Part shown: piece by piece, positions 43,962 to 52,971 of the stretch
Layout: every line of letters begins with the position of its first letter
Position numbering within the stretch: position 1 is the stretch's first letter
Origin: Acidobacteriota bacterium
Lineage (GTDB): Bacteria; Acidobacteriota; Blastocatellia; RBC074
Length of the DNA stretch: 64,000 nt
Direction of reading: 5' to 3'
NCBI GenBank assembly: GCA_016196035.1
Contig: JACPYM010000020.1
Location: 62,001-126,000, forward strand
Program-made: the position numbers and the translations under genes
Notes under the pieces: generated by a model
The model's input: the letters and a program-made list of their open reading frames with translations, nothing else
What the model was told of the DNA's origin: nothing
The model's database searches: none

Positions 43962-44714
43962 ATGATTTTGCTTAGCCAAATTTGGTTAGCAGTTGCTCCT
44001 TTCGCGTTGGCGCTTTTGGCTGAAAGTGCCGACGCCCAGGCCCTTGATTTTTCACTGATGGGCATGATCCGTCACTTGGGCGGTGTGGCCTTGGGCGTTG
44101 TGGTCATCTTATTGATTATGTCTATCTGGTCAATTGCGATCATGGTCGAGCGATTTTTGACCTACAACTCCGCGAAGAATCAATCCCGCGAATTTGCCCC
44201 GAAGGTCGCCGCGTCGCTTAAGAACGCGAAGATTGACGAGGCGATTAGCTTGTCCGAGAAGTATAAAAAGAGTCACTTGGCGATGGTGCTCAATGCGGGC
44301 TTACAGGAATTTCGCGCCCACCAGCTTTCATCCGAGATTTCGGGTGAGGTTGTTGACGCCTCGAAACGTGCCTTGCAACGCGCCACTGCGATCAAGGTTG
44401 CTGAATTCAAGCGTGGCCTGTCAGGCTTGGCAACCATTGGTTCAACCGCGCCGTTCGTGGGACTCTTTGGTACAGTGTTTGGGATTATCAACGCCTTCCA
44501 AGGTATGCGTAGCGCCGAATCTGCCGGTATCTCGGCGGTGGCGGGTGGTATTGCCGAAGCGCTTTTCACCACTGCTTTTGGCTTGCTGGTGGCTGTGCCA
44601 GCCGTGTGGTTGTTCAATTATTTTGTCAGCAAAGTGGACAACTTTGTGGTGGAGATGGATAACTCTTCGGCTGAGCTTGTTGACTACTTTTTGAAGCAGA
44701 GAGCAAAACGGTAA
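43962..44714 (+). CDS. exbB: MotA/TolQ/ExbB proton-channel protein
   Basis: 250 residues with three membrane segments: LGVVVILLIMSIWSIAIMVE (about 45-65), then FVGLFGTVFGIINAF (about 165-180) and AEALFTTAFGLLVAVPAVW (about 205-225). The GSTAPFVGLFGTVFGI segment is the family signature lining the proton path. It forms a pentamer around ExbD helices and drives TonB. GGAGG precedes the ATG. It lies between tonB and two exbD genes; a TolQ role cannot be excluded by sequence alone. Confidence 0.92.
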   Translation: MILLSQIWLAVAPFALALLAESADAQALDFSLMGMIRHLGGVALGVVVILLIMSIWSIAIMVERFLTYNSAKNQSREFAPKVAASLKNAKIDEAISLSEKYKKSHLAMVLNAGLQEFRAHQLSSEISGEVVDASKRALQRATAIKVAEFKRGLSGLATIGSTAPFVGLFGTVFGIINAFQGMRSAESAGISAVAGGIAEALFTTAFGLLVAVPAVWLFNYFVSKVDNFVVEMDNSSAELVDYFLKQRAKR

Positions 44715-44747
44715 CATCCTGGATCAAGTCGAAACCTCCTGATACAT

Positions 44748-44783
44748 GGAGGGGTAAGTGGCTTTTTTCGTGGTTACCCCTCC
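44748..44783 (+). promoter_or_regulatory. Stem-loop between exbB and exbD
   Basis: GGAGGGGTAA (44748-44757) pairs exactly with 44774-44783 around a loop containing six T. No U-tract follows, so it is more likely a transcript-processing or stability hairpin than a terminator. Its GGAGGGG is not near a start codon. Confidence 0.55.
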
Positions 44784-44848
44784 GTTAAGTTGGTTGCGCT
44801 GTCTGGAAATTTTCTATCCCAATCGCGAGCAACATAAGCTTTTGATTT

Positions 44849-44880
44849 GTAAGTGTGTTGTAAGTGTGTTGTAAGTGTGG
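44849..44880 (+). repeat. Three tandem 11-bp repeats upstream of exbD
   Basis: GTAAGTGTGTT occurs at 44849 and 44860, followed by a partial third unit at 44871 that runs into the GGAGG ribosome site of exbD. It is probably slippage, but its position directly in front of a ribosome site could affect translation. Confidence 0.8.
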
Positions 44881-44890
44881 AGGTTAATGT

Positions 44891-45337
44891 ATGGGGATGT
44901 CAGCTAGTGGTGCTACCAAGGTAGAGTCGGATATCAACGTTACGCCAATGGTGGATATTATGTTGGTATTGCTGATTATCTTTATGGTTGTTACGCCGCT
45001 GTTACAATCCGGTGTCACAGTTATTTTACCGCGCGGGAAAAATCCTGTCGAAGACGCAAATATCACGAAAGATACGGCGGTGGTTATTTCTGTGCCGGAG
45101 CCTGGTTTCTTTTACGTCGGGCGCGATCCCATTCCTGGTTCAGACATGCCGAAATTGATTAGTACGATCAAGACGAGAATGGATCAACTCAAACCGAGCG
45201 ATCCGCATGTGGTTTATATCAAGGGCGGGAACAATGTGCCCTATGGTGAAATCGTCAAGGTTGTTAATGCCATTCGTGACGCTGGGTTCGATCAGCTTGG
45301 CTTGGTTTCGGATAAAAAGAAAGTCGGCGAAGAGTAA
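44891..45337 (+). CDS. exbD: ExbD/TolR biopolymer transport protein, first copy
   Basis: 148 residues with one membrane helix (VDIMLVLLIIFMVVTPLL). The proton-carrying Asp is D22 in the INVTPMVD motif. A periplasmic domain follows (VVYIKGGNNVPYGEIVKVVNAIRDAG), which dimerises and contacts TonB or peptidoglycan. GGAGG lies just upstream of the ATG. The periplasmic part is longer than that of the second copy in its middle (IPGSDMPKLISTIKTRMDQL). Confidence 0.93.
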   Translation: MGMSASGATKVESDINVTPMVDIMLVLLIIFMVVTPLLQSGVTVILPRGKNPVEDANITKDTAVVISVPEPGFFYVGRDPIPGSDMPKLISTIKTRMDQLKPSDPHVVYIKGGNNVPYGEIVKVVNAIRDAGFDQLGLVSDKKKVGEE

Positions 45338-45376
45338 TTCATTTTTCAGTTTTCTTGTTAAAAAGGAGAAACAGTT

Positions 45377-45805
45377 ATGGCAATGGGTGGCGGTGGAACT
45401 GGCGCAACACCATACATCAACGTAACACCTTTGATTGATGTGCTGTTAGTATTGCTGATTATCTTTATGGTCATCAGCCCGCAAAAGCCGCACCGCTTTG
45501 AGACCAAGGTGCCAGAAAAACCGCCTGAAGATCAAAAAGATTCGCCACCAGACCCGTTGAGTTTGTTGGTCACGATTCCCAAAACAGGTGGCGGTTACAA
45601 ATTGAATCAGCAGGAAGCCAAAACCTTGCAAGAGTTGCAAGATCAGCTTTTCAAGGCGTTGAACGGCCGCCCCAATGATCGTAAAGCGGTATTTATCAAG
45701 GGACCTATCGGGTTGCCTTATGGTGAGGTCGTCAAAGTCATTGACGTGGTCACTGCGGCTGGGGCAGCGCCAATCGGCCTACAGATCGAAGATTTGGAAC
45801 AGTAA
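45377..45805 (+). CDS. exbD: ExbD/TolR biopolymer transport protein, second copy
   Basis: 142 residues. The Gly-rich N-terminus is followed by INVTPLIDVLLVLLIIFMV with D21 as the proton carrier. The periplasmic region carries a Pro/Lys-rich linker (KVPEKPPEDQKDSPPDP) and a domain with KAVFIKGPIGLPYGEVVKVI. Two different ExbD chains behind one ExbB suggest a heterodimer. It lies 39 bases after the first exbD, with AAGGAGAAA before the ATG. Confidence 0.93.
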   Translation: MAMGGGGTGATPYINVTPLIDVLLVLLIIFMVISPQKPHRFETKVPEKPPEDQKDSPPDPLSLLVTIPKTGGGYKLNQQEAKTLQELQDQLFKALNGRPNDRKAVFIKGPIGLPYGEVVKVIDVVTAAGAAPIGLQIEDLEQ

Positions 45806-45932
45806 TTATCCTAGTAGTAGCAGTACACATTGCTGTAATAACTTTTTCGGCAAGCTTGCTGCCATTATTGATTGCCGGCGTCACGCTGGTTAATGCCTAA
45901 AATATTCTTGCACAGGGAGAATTCCGAAGACT

Positions 45933-46790
45933 ATGAGAGTTTTCCGCACTTCCATATCGGCACTTGGTTTGACGCTGGTCGTGGCTGGGACGATGTTGAC
46001 CTCGGGTTGTGAGTTTGCCAAGAAGGTAATCGCTAAGGACAAACTGAACCAGGGAACCATTGTTTACAATCAAGGCAAAACAAAAGACGCTAAACAGTAT
46101 TTCAAAGAAGCAACCGAGTTGATCCCGGCCAATTCAGTGGCTTGGTTGTATTACGGTTCGGCGTTGTACAAGGATTTTCAGAACGCCGCTGGCGAAGATA
46201 AAAAGAAACTGGGTGAGGAAGTGCTGGGGATTTTTAAGAAAGCACTTGAACTTGCGCCGCCCAACGATTGCAAAATTCGTGATAGTGCAATCGGTTATAT
46301 CGCCAATACTTACTCTGATCTCGAAGACGCTAATAATAATCGCGAGTGGTTATTAAAGCGTGCTGAAGGTGAGTGTGCCACGAAGGAAATTAAGGCATCC
46401 ACGTTCTATTCCGTGGGGGTTAAGTACTGGCAATGTTCCTACGATCAAACGACTCGCTACCAGGACAAAGCTCAAGCAGCGACAGCCCCTTTTCATTACC
46501 GTAACATGGATTACCCCGCTGCCTTGCCTGATAAAGACAAAGCCTTGAAATGTGTAGATGAATCTATGGGGTATCTGGAAAAGGCAATTGCACAGGATGC
46601 AGAGTACTTTGACGCATATTTTTACAAAGCCTTGGTGTATCGTGAAAAGCAGAAGCTGACGAAGGAAGAGCCAAAGCGTAAAGAATATGCGGATATGGCT
46701 GAAAAGATCACCAAGCAAGCCGTCGAATTGCAAAAGAAAAAAGAAGCTCAGAAAAAGGCTGAAGAAGAGGCTAAAGCTAAACAAGGATAA
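45933..46790 (+). CDS. TPR-repeat lipoprotein of the TonB operon
   Basis: 285 residues. The lipoprotein signal ends LTSGC (lipobox near residue 25). Tetratricopeptide-type helices follow: KLNQGTIVYNQGKTKDAKQY, VAWLYYGSALYKDF, YLEKAIAQDAEYFDAYFYKA. The last 45 residues are a Lys/Glu/Ala-rich coil (KKKEAQKKAEEEAKAKQG). It is probably an envelope adaptor; context suggests work with the TonB-ExbBD motor, though no partner is shown. GGGAG is upstream. A terminator follows directly. Confidence 0.75.
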   Translation: MRVFRTSISALGLTLVVAGTMLTSGCEFAKKVIAKDKLNQGTIVYNQGKTKDAKQYFKEATELIPANSVAWLYYGSALYKDFQNAAGEDKKKLGEEVLGIFKKALELAPPNDCKIRDSAIGYIANTYSDLEDANNNREWLLKRAEGECATKEIKASTFYSVGVKYWQCSYDQTTRYQDKAQAATAPFHYRNMDYPAALPDKDKALKCVDESMGYLEKAIAQDAEYFDAYFYKALVYREKQKLTKEEPKRKEYADMAEKITKQAVELQKKKEAQKKAEEEAKAKQG

Positions 46791-46812
46791 AGCCGCCCCA
46801 TCTCGCATGCAT

Positions 46813-46861
46813 AAAACAGTTAGCGTTTAACTTAAAAGTTGCGCTAGCTGTTTTATTTTTT
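46813..46861 (+). terminator. Terminator after the TonB operon
   Basis: AAAACAGTTAGCG (46813-46825) pairs with 46842-46854 at 12 of 13 positions (the exception is a G-U pair), followed by ATTTTTTGG. It is a standard Rho-independent signal 22 bases after the lipoprotein stop. Confidence 0.9.
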
Positions 46862-46883
46862 GGCAGTTTAATGAGCGGTTGCC

Positions 46884-46912
46884 TTGTTTAAGCGAGCTTT
46901 GCCAAGTACAAT
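46884..46912 (+). promoter_or_regulatory. Candidate sigma-70 promoter of gyrA
   Basis: TTGTTT (46884-46889) and TACAAT (46907-46912) are separated by exactly 17 bases. The -10 box matches five of six consensus positions, the -35 box only three. It would give a leader of about 160 bases before gyrA. Confidence 0.4.
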
Positions 46913-47082
46913 AATCCCCGCGCTGACAGCATTTAACAAAATAATGACAATGAAATAATCGCTCCTTGCTGTGAGGCTGGAATCCCTGTCGTCCGGCCTG
47001 TGCTAATAAGCAACGTCGCGCTTCGTTGAAGCCAGATATCCTCCAAAACCTAAGCAAGAGCAAGCGGAGTAACTAATCAAGC

Positions 47083-49560
47083 ATGGACAACCCACAACGA
47101 ACTGCTATCAACATTGAAGATGAAATGCGGCGTAGTTATCTTGACTATGCCATGTCCGTCATTATTGGCCGGGCGTTGCCTGACGTGCGGGATGGTCTGA
47201 AACCAGTGCATAGACGCATTCTTTACTCAATGAATGAGAAAGGATTGCTGCATAACAAGCCGTTCAAGAAATCGGCCAATGTCGTCGGTGATGTGCTCGG
47301 CGCTTATCACCCACACGGTGACACGGCGGTTTACGACACGATGGTGCGCATGGCGCAGGACTTTTCCATGCGCTACCCCCTCATTGACGGGCAAGGGAAC
47401 TGGGGCAGTTTGGATGGCGATGCAGCAGCGGCTTACCGCTATACCGAGGCACGCCTGACCCGCATCGCGTCTGAATTGCTGGCGGACATCGAAAAGGAAA
47501 CCGTCAAGTTCGTTCCCAATTACGACGAATCGCGCCAAGAGCCGACTGTGCTGCCGACGCGCTTCCCGAACCTGCTGGTGAATGGTTCTGATGGTATAGC
47601 AGTCGGCATGGCGACTAAAATTCCGCCGCACAATCTGGGCGAGATCATTGAGGCTACGGTTCACCTGATTCAAAACCCCAAAGCGACAGCGGCTGATTTG
47701 ATGAAGATTATCCCCGGCCCTGACTTTCCCACGGGCGGGTTCATTTATGGGCGTGAGGGAATCAAGCAGGCTTACGAGACTGGACGCGGCGTGATGCAGG
47801 TGCGCGCACGGGCGGCGATTGACAAGATCGGGCGCGGCGCACAGGAACGTGATGCCATTGTCATCACCGAAATTCCGTTTCAGGTCAATAAGGCCAAACT
47901 GATCGAACAAATCGCCGATTTGGTTAATGAAAAGCGTGTTGACGGTATCTCTGAAATTCGTGATGAAACCGACCGCGAAAGCACGGCGGCCAAAAAAGTC
48001 CGTATCGTCATCGAACTTAAACGTGATGCCGTGCCGCAAATCATTCTGAACAAGTTGTATAAGCTGACGCAGATGCAAACCTCGTTCGGCATGATCAATC
48101 TGGCCATCGTCAATGGCCAGCCGCGCGTGCTCAGTCTGCTCGAAACACTCAATGAATTCGTCGCCTTTCGCCGTGAGGTTGTGCGCAATCGCACGCTCTA
48201 TGAACTGAAAAAAGCCAAGGCGCGCGCGCATATTTTGGAAGGGCTGATCAAGGCGATTGACATCATTGACCAGATCATCAAACTGATCCGCGCTTCGCAA
48301 ACCACCGAAGAGGCGAAATCCGGGCTGATCAAGCAGTTTGGCTTTTCCGAAATTCAGGCGCAGGCGATTCTTGACATGCAGTTGCGGCGTTTGGCTGCGC
48401 TTGAAAAGAAGAAGTTGGTGGATGAATACGAAGAAGTCATCAAAGTAATTGCCGAACTCGAAGAAATCCTCAACAACGAACGGTCGCTGCGCAGCGTCAT
48501 CATCAAAGAATTGCGCGCTGTCCAAAAGGATTATTCCGATGAGCGCCGTACTAACATCGTTGATAGCGGTGTTGAATTAACTCTGGAAGACCTCATCGCG
48601 AACGAAGATGTGGTCATCACGTTGACGCATTCCGGTTACGTCAAACGTACTCCGGTGACGACCTATCGCGCACAACGCCGCGGCGGCACTGGCCGCAAGG
48701 GAATGAGCACGCGCTCTGAAGACGTCGTCTCGCACATCTTTGTTGCCTCGACGCACAGTTACTTGATGGTCTTCACTTCCCAGGGGCAGGTCTACAAATT
48801 GAAGGTGCACGAGATCCCCGATGCCCAGGCCGCCGGACGCGGTAAGGCGATGGTCAATCTGATCAATTTGCCATCCAGCGAGAAAATCGCCGGCGTCGTT
48901 CCTGTGCGCGATTTTGCCGAAGGCCAGTTCGTCGTGATGGTCACCCGCAAGGGCGTCATCAAAAAGACCGAGCTTTCCGAATTCGCCAATATTCGCTCCA
49001 ACGGCATCATTGCGATTGGCGTGGATCCGGGTGACGAATTGATGAAGGTGGAGATGACCGACGGCAAGATGAAAATCTTCCTGGCCACTTACGAAGGCAT
49101 GGCGATCTGTTTTGACGAAGACGACGTGCGCGATATGGGTCGCCAGGCGCGTGGCGTGCGCGGTATCAATCTGCGTGATGAAGATTATGTTGTTGGTGTC
49201 TGTGCCGTTACTGGCGATGAGCAAATGCTCTCGGTCACCAGCAACGGTTTCGGCAAACAGACGGCGTTGCGCGAATATCGCGTCACTGGGCGCGGGGGCA
49301 AAGGCGTCATCAATATCAAGACGACCGATAAAAACGGCAAGGTGATCGCCGTGATGCCGGTGAACAAAGAGAGTGGCGTGCTGATCATCACTTCGCAAGG
49401 CAAGCTTATTCGCATCGAGGCCGAACAAATCCGCGCCACCGGACGCAGCGCCCAGGGCGTCAAATTGATTGATACTTCCAGTGGTGATTTGGTCGCCAGC
49501 GCTTCATTGGTCGAACGCCAAAGCGGTCAATTGGCGGAAGATGTGATGGAGACAGCCTGA
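47083..49560 (+). CDS. gyrA: DNA gyrase subunit A
   Basis: 825 residues. The breakage-reunion domain has the catalytic Tyr at 120 (AYRYTEARL). The quinolone region reads [10 protein letters not shown], with Thr81 and Asp85 at the positions of E. coli Ser83 and Asp87. The C-terminal pinwheel contains QRRGGTG near residue 530, the GyrA box that separates gyrase from topoisomerase IV. Together with GyrB (not in this window) it introduces negative supercoils. Start ATG 47083 fits the conserved [20 protein letters not shown]. It is a stand-alone gene here, not next to gyrB. Confidence 0.96.
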   Translation: MDNPQRTAINIEDEMRRSYLDYAMSVIIGRALPDVRDGLKPVHRRILYSMNEKGLLHNKPFKKSANVVGDVLGAYHPHGDTAVYDTMVRMAQDFSMRYPLIDGQGNWGSLDGDAAAAYRYTEARLTRIASELLADIEKETVKFVPNYDESRQEPTVLPTRFPNLLVNGSDGIAVGMATKIPPHNLGEIIEATVHLIQNPKATAADLMKIIPGPDFPTGGFIYGREGIKQAYETGRGVMQVRARAAIDKIGRGAQERDAIVITEIPFQVNKAKLIEQIADLVNEKRVDGISEIRDETDRESTAAKKVRIVIELKRDAVPQIILNKLYKLTQMQTSFGMINLAIVNGQPRVLSLLETLNEFVAFRREVVRNRTLYELKKAKARAHILEGLIKAIDIIDQIIKLIRASQTTEEAKSGLIKQFGFSEIQAQAILDMQLRRLAALEKKKLVDEYEEVIKVIAELEEILNNERSLRSVIIKELRAVQKDYSDERRTNIVDSGVELTLEDLIANEDVVITLTHSGYVKRTPVTTYRAQRRGGTGRKGMSTRSEDVVSHIFVASTHSYLMVFTSQGQVYKLKVHEIPDAQAAGRGKAMVNLINLPSSEKIAGVVPVRDFAEGQFVVMVTRKGVIKKTELSEFANIRSNGIIAIGVDPGDELMKVEMTDGKMKIFLATYEGMAICFDEDDVRDMGRQARGVRGINLRDEDYVVGVCAVTGDEQMLSVTSNGFGKQTALREYRVTGRGGKGVINIKTTDKNGKVIAVMPVNKESGVLIITSQGKLIRIEAEQIRATGRSAQGVKLIDTSSGDLVASASLVERQSGQLAEDVMETA

Positions 49561-49598
49561 AAGCGGCAGCCGACAACAAATCATTCAACGCACGTGCA

Positions 49599-50468
49599 AT
49601 GATTTCTCGAGACGGTCAGGCAAGTGGCAGCAGAGGGCGCGGCAGATTGTTGAGAGACAGCCTGCTCGCTCTGGCTTGCCTGTGTTTGCTCTTTTCGTTA
49701 GCTTGTCGCAAGCGTGGCACCGCCCTGCTGGAACAGGCACAACAGGCTTGGGATGGGAATGATTACGCGACAGCGGCGGCGCGCTACGAAGACTTCCTGC
49801 GGGATAATCCGCGCGATCCGCAAGCCGCGCAGGCACGGTTCAAAGCCGCCAACATCTACCTATATAACCTGAAGCGACAGGAACTGGCGATTCAGCACTA
49901 CATTCACCTGATTGAGGATTTTCCGAAGGCGCCCGAAATTCCGCAGGCGCGGCAACGGTTAGCCGAAAGTTATGCCGCCGCCAAAAAACCGCGGGAAGCG
50001 ATCATGGAGTATGAAAACCTGCTTCAGACCGCCCCAGGTTTTGCCGATAAGCGGCGTACTCGCTTGAATGTGGCAGACCTTTATTATGATCTAAACGAAT
50101 TAGGCCAAGCGCTGGCCGAATATCAAAAAGTCATTGTCCAGGCACCTTATGACGAGTTGACGGAACGCGCCCAAATGCGCGTGGGTGGCATACACCTCAT
50201 CCGCGATGAATTTGAGGAAGCCATTGCCGCTTACCAAATCGTCACCCAGCATACGCAGGATGCGGGGTTGCGCCGGATGGCCCGTTACGGATTGACTGAC
50301 AGTTACGAACGTACCTACAAATACAACGAAGCCGTGAAAATCCTGGAAGGCACAGAGCCTGATCCCAAAACACCCGATTACATCAAACAGCGCGTCGCTT
50401 CTATCCGCGAATTAGAGCGCCAGCGTAACTTAACCGGGCCTGCCGGTTCACTTTCAAAACGCAGGTGA
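49599..50468 (+). CDS. TPR/BamD-like outer-membrane lipoprotein
   Basis: 289 residues. The basic N-terminus and hydrophobic stretch end in a lipobox (LFSLAC, Cys near residue 36). Tetratricopeptide repeats run through the rest: QQAWDGNDYATAAARYEDFL, RFKAANIYLYNLKRQELAI, RLAESYAAAKKPREAIMEYE, NVADLYYDLNELGQALAEYQ. The arrangement resembles BamD/YbgF-type proteins in the envelope, but no assembly partner is nearby. It begins 38 bases after gyrA, so it may be read from the gyrA transcript; the ribosome site is weak. Confidence 0.75.
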   Translation: MISRDGQASGSRGRGRLLRDSLLALACLCLLFSLACRKRGTALLEQAQQAWDGNDYATAAARYEDFLRDNPRDPQAAQARFKAANIYLYNLKRQELAIQHYIHLIEDFPKAPEIPQARQRLAESYAAAKKPREAIMEYENLLQTAPGFADKRRTRLNVADLYYDLNELGQALAEYQKVIVQAPYDELTERAQMRVGGIHLIRDEFEEAIAAYQIVTQHTQDAGLRRMARYGLTDSYERTYKYNEAVKILEGTEPDPKTPDYIKQRVASIRELERQRNLTGPAGSLSKRR

Positions 50469-50661
50469 TTGCCTGTTTTTTTGCCACGCAATCCCCCAAA
50501 TTATTGAGGCTGCCCTTGCAATACGTCCACTGAGACCCTAGATTATGACCATTCCTTTGTGACCAAATTACGGAGCAACGTGGTCACTTCTCACGGACTA
50601 TACGGGAGCAGTAATATGCTAAACCGCTCAGGTTTGGCGCACCTCATTTTTAGGAGCAAAT

Positions 50662-51159
50662 ATGGTTGCATTCAAAGGCCGTCGTCCGATGGGCGGCGGT
50701 GGCGGCGGCGGAAGGCCGTTTGGTGGTGGTGGTAGCGGCGGCGGCGGTAGCCGGCCGTTTGGTGGTGGCAGCGGCAAGCCATTTGGTGGCGGCGGTAAGT
50801 TTGGCAAGAAGCCGAAATTCCGCAAACCCTTCAAAAAGAAACTCAAGCGAAAACCGGAAGTGGCTGCTCCAGCAATGGATCAGACTGGTTTAGAGGCCCT
50901 ATACCTCAAGACGTTGATGGAAGAGGAAACGCCGATTGTCGTGGTGCTGACCTCGGGCGAGAAGATCAAGGGCCTGGTGAAGTACTACGACAAAGACACC
51001 TTCAGTTTTGGACCTTCGGATGGAAGTCCCAAACTTTTCGTGCGCAAGGATGGCGTCAAGTACCTTTACGAGGAACCCTTGGAAGAGGTTGCGGAGGCTG
51101 AAGCCGAAGAGGTTGAGGACGACGAAGAAATCGAAGAAGACGAAGCTTTGGTCGCCTAA
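50662..51159 (+). CDS. Hfq-like Sm-fold protein with Gly-rich basic head and acidic tail
   Basis: 165 residues in three parts. Residues 1-65 are Gly-rich with repeated RPFGGG/KPFGGG and then a strongly basic run (FGKKPKFRKPFKKKLKRK). Residues 77-138 resemble Hfq: a short helix (LEALYLKTLMEEETP), the Sm1-like IVVVLTSGEKIKGLVKYYDK and a Sm2-like KLFVRKDGVKYLYEE. Residues 137-161 are almost all Glu/Asp/Ala. Hfq chaperones small RNA-mRNA pairing; the basic head should add nonspecific RNA binding. No canonical YKHAI motif is present, so this is a divergent relative. AGGAG lies upstream of the ATG. Confidence 0.65.
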   Translation: MVAFKGRRPMGGGGGGGRPFGGGGSGGGGSRPFGGGSGKPFGGGGKFGKKPKFRKPFKKKLKRKPEVAAPAMDQTGLEALYLKTLMEEETPIVVVLTSGEKIKGLVKYYDKDTFSFGPSDGSPKLFVRKDGVKYLYEEPLEEVAEAEAEEVEDDEEIEEDEALVA

Positions 51160-51166
51160 CAACGTT

Positions 51167-51207
51167 ACGGCCTGTGCGGATCGCTCGCGCACAGGCCGTT
51201 TAGTTTC
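51167..51207 (+). terminator. Terminator after the Hfq-like gene
   Basis: ACGGCCTGTGCG (51167-51178) pairs exactly with 51188-51199 around nine bases and is followed by TTAGTTTCT. It is placed between the convergent Hfq-like and purH genes. Confidence 0.8.
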
Positions 51208-51235
51208 TCCAGCCCGCTTCGAGTTACAAACACCC

Positions 51236-52918
51236 TCAGTGCTTGAAGTGGCGCATTCCAGTAAACACCATCGCTAAGCCGTGTTCATTGGCTGCCTCAA
51301 TGGATTCTTTGTCCCGCATTGATCCACCTGGCTGAATCACGGCGGTGATTCCATGTTTCGCGGCTTCGTCAATGCCGTCGCGGAAAGGGAAAAATGCATC
51401 GGAAGCCAGCACGCTGCCGGGCAGGTCGAGTTGTGCTTTGGCCGCCCCAAAGCGCACCGAATCCACCCGTGACATCTGCCCCGCACCCGCGCCAATCAAT
51501 TGCCCCTCTTTAGCATAGACAATCGCGTTTGATTTGACGTACTTGCAGATGGCCCAGGCGAAATGCAGCGCGCGCAATTCAGCGGGCGTCGGCTTGCGCT
51601 CGCTGACAATCTCAAACTTCTCCTCATCTAGCAGTTCAGCATCCTTTTCCTGCACCAATACACCGCCGCTGATTTTACGGAATTCGAGCGCCTGTGGATT
51701 GCTCGTCACTTCGCCCATGCGCAAGACGCGCAAGTTTTTCTTTGCAGCCAGCACCGCGCGTGCTCCCTCGGTGAATTCGGGCGCGATGATGACCTCGGCG
51801 AACATCTCCGCGATTTCCTTTGCCGCCGCTTCGTCCACGAAGTTCGTGAAGGCAATGATGCCGCCGAAGGCCGACACTGGGTCAGTGGCTTTGGCTTTAT
51901 TGAACGCTTCCAATGGCGTTCCCGCCACGCCGACGCCGCAGGGGTTGGTGTGCTTGATGATCGCGCAAGCGTGCGGCAATTTGCCCAAATCAGTCGCGCC
52001 TTTGGAACGCGCTTCACGCAGAAACATACGCTTCAGTTCCATCACCAATTCCCACGCGCCATCGCTGTCAATCAGGTTGTTGTAGGAAAGCTCTTTGCCC
52101 TGCAACCGTTCGGCATTTGCCACACCCTTTTCGCCGCTGCCCGCAATGCGATAGAGCTTGGCGCGCTGATGCGGGTTCTCGCCGTAGCGCAAACCCGCCA
52201 GCGTTTGCAAATCCAATTCGATTTCATCCGGCAATTCCGTTTGCGCTTTGCCCTCCACGCCCAACGCCAAATCCAGATTGCCCGCCTGCCGCGTCCACAA
52301 GAAGCGCGCAATCTCTTTGTCATAACTGGCCGTATGCCGGAACGCCGTCAGTGCCAATTGATAACGAATGTTCAACGGCAACGCGCCGTGATGTGCATCG
52401 AGCAAAGCCGCAATCATCGCGTAATCGCCCGGATCAACGACCACGGCCACATCGTGATGATTCTTGGCCGCCGAACGAATCATTGCCGGGCCGCCGATGT
52501 CTATGTTCTCGATGGCTTCTTCCAACGCGACGTTGGGTTTTTGAATCGTCTGGCGAAACGGATAGAGATTGATCACGACTAGGTCAATCGGCTGGATGCC
52601 GTGTTCAGCCATCTTCGCCTGATGCTCGGCGTTGTCGCGAATGCCCAGAATGCCGCCGTGGACTTTGGGATGCAGCGTCTTGACGCGTCCATCCAGCATT
52701 TCGGGGAAACCGGTCAAGTCGCTGACATCGCGGACGGTCAGCCCCGCTTCGCGCAACAGCTTGGCGGTGCCGCCGGTCGAGACGAGTTCGATGTTGTGTT
52801 TGACCAGCGTTTGCGCGAATTCGGCGAGGCCGGTTTTGTCAGAAACGCTGATGAGTGCACGTTTGATTGGTTTTAGGGATTGCTCTTGCACGCTGAATGC
52901 TCCTGATTGTTGTGGCAT
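51236..52918 (-). CDS. purH: Bifunctional AICAR transformylase/IMP cyclohydrolase PurH
   Basis: 560 residues. It performs the last two steps of IMP synthesis. The N-terminal IMP cyclohydrolase domain (to about residue 215) has RALISVSDKTGL, STGGTAKLLREAG and GRVKTLHPKVHGG. The C-terminal transformylase domain has RYGENPHQRA, AIIKHTNPCGVGVA (the catalytic Lys-His region) and SDAFFPFRDGID. About 15 residues at the start (MPQQSGAFSVQEQ) are extra, so the true start could be slightly internal. It follows the two-component operon on the same strand with about 50 bases between. Confidence 0.95.
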   Translation of the reverse strand: MPQQSGAFSVQEQSLKPIKRALISVSDKTGLAEFAQTLVKHNIELVSTGGTAKLLREAGLTVRDVSDLTGFPEMLDGRVKTLHPKVHGGILGIRDNAEHQAKMAEHGIQPIDLVVINLYPFRQTIQKPNVALEEAIENIDIGGPAMIRSAAKNHHDVAVVVDPGDYAMIAALLDAHHGALPLNIRYQLALTAFRHTASYDKEIARFLWTRQAGNLDLALGVEGKAQTELPDEIELDLQTLAGLRYGENPHQRAKLYRIAGSGEKGVANAERLQGKELSYNNLIDSDGAWELVMELKRMFLREARSKGATDLGKLPHACAIIKHTNPCGVGVAGTPLEAFNKAKATDPVSAFGGIIAFTNFVDEAAAKEIAEMFAEVIIAPEFTEGARAVLAAKKNLRVLRMGEVTSNPQALEFRKISGGVLVQEKDAELLDEEKFEIVSERKPTPAELRALHFAWAICKYVKSNAIVYAKEGQLIGAGAGQMSRVDSVRFGAAKAQLDLPGSVLASDAFFPFRDGIDEAAKHGITAVIQPGGSMRDKESIEAANEHGLAMVFTGMRHFKH

Positions 52919-52971
52919 GGCGCGAAGGCCGCGTTACGACGCGCCTTGGCTATGCTCGCGAATGAAATGGA

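Noticed and set aside
47227-48525. 432-residue minus-strand frame opposite gyrA
   Set aside because: Antisense shadow with Phe/Asp-rich composition; gyrA is unambiguous.
47083-49560. parC instead of gyrA
   Set aside because: The C-terminal domain has the GyrA box QRRGGTG.
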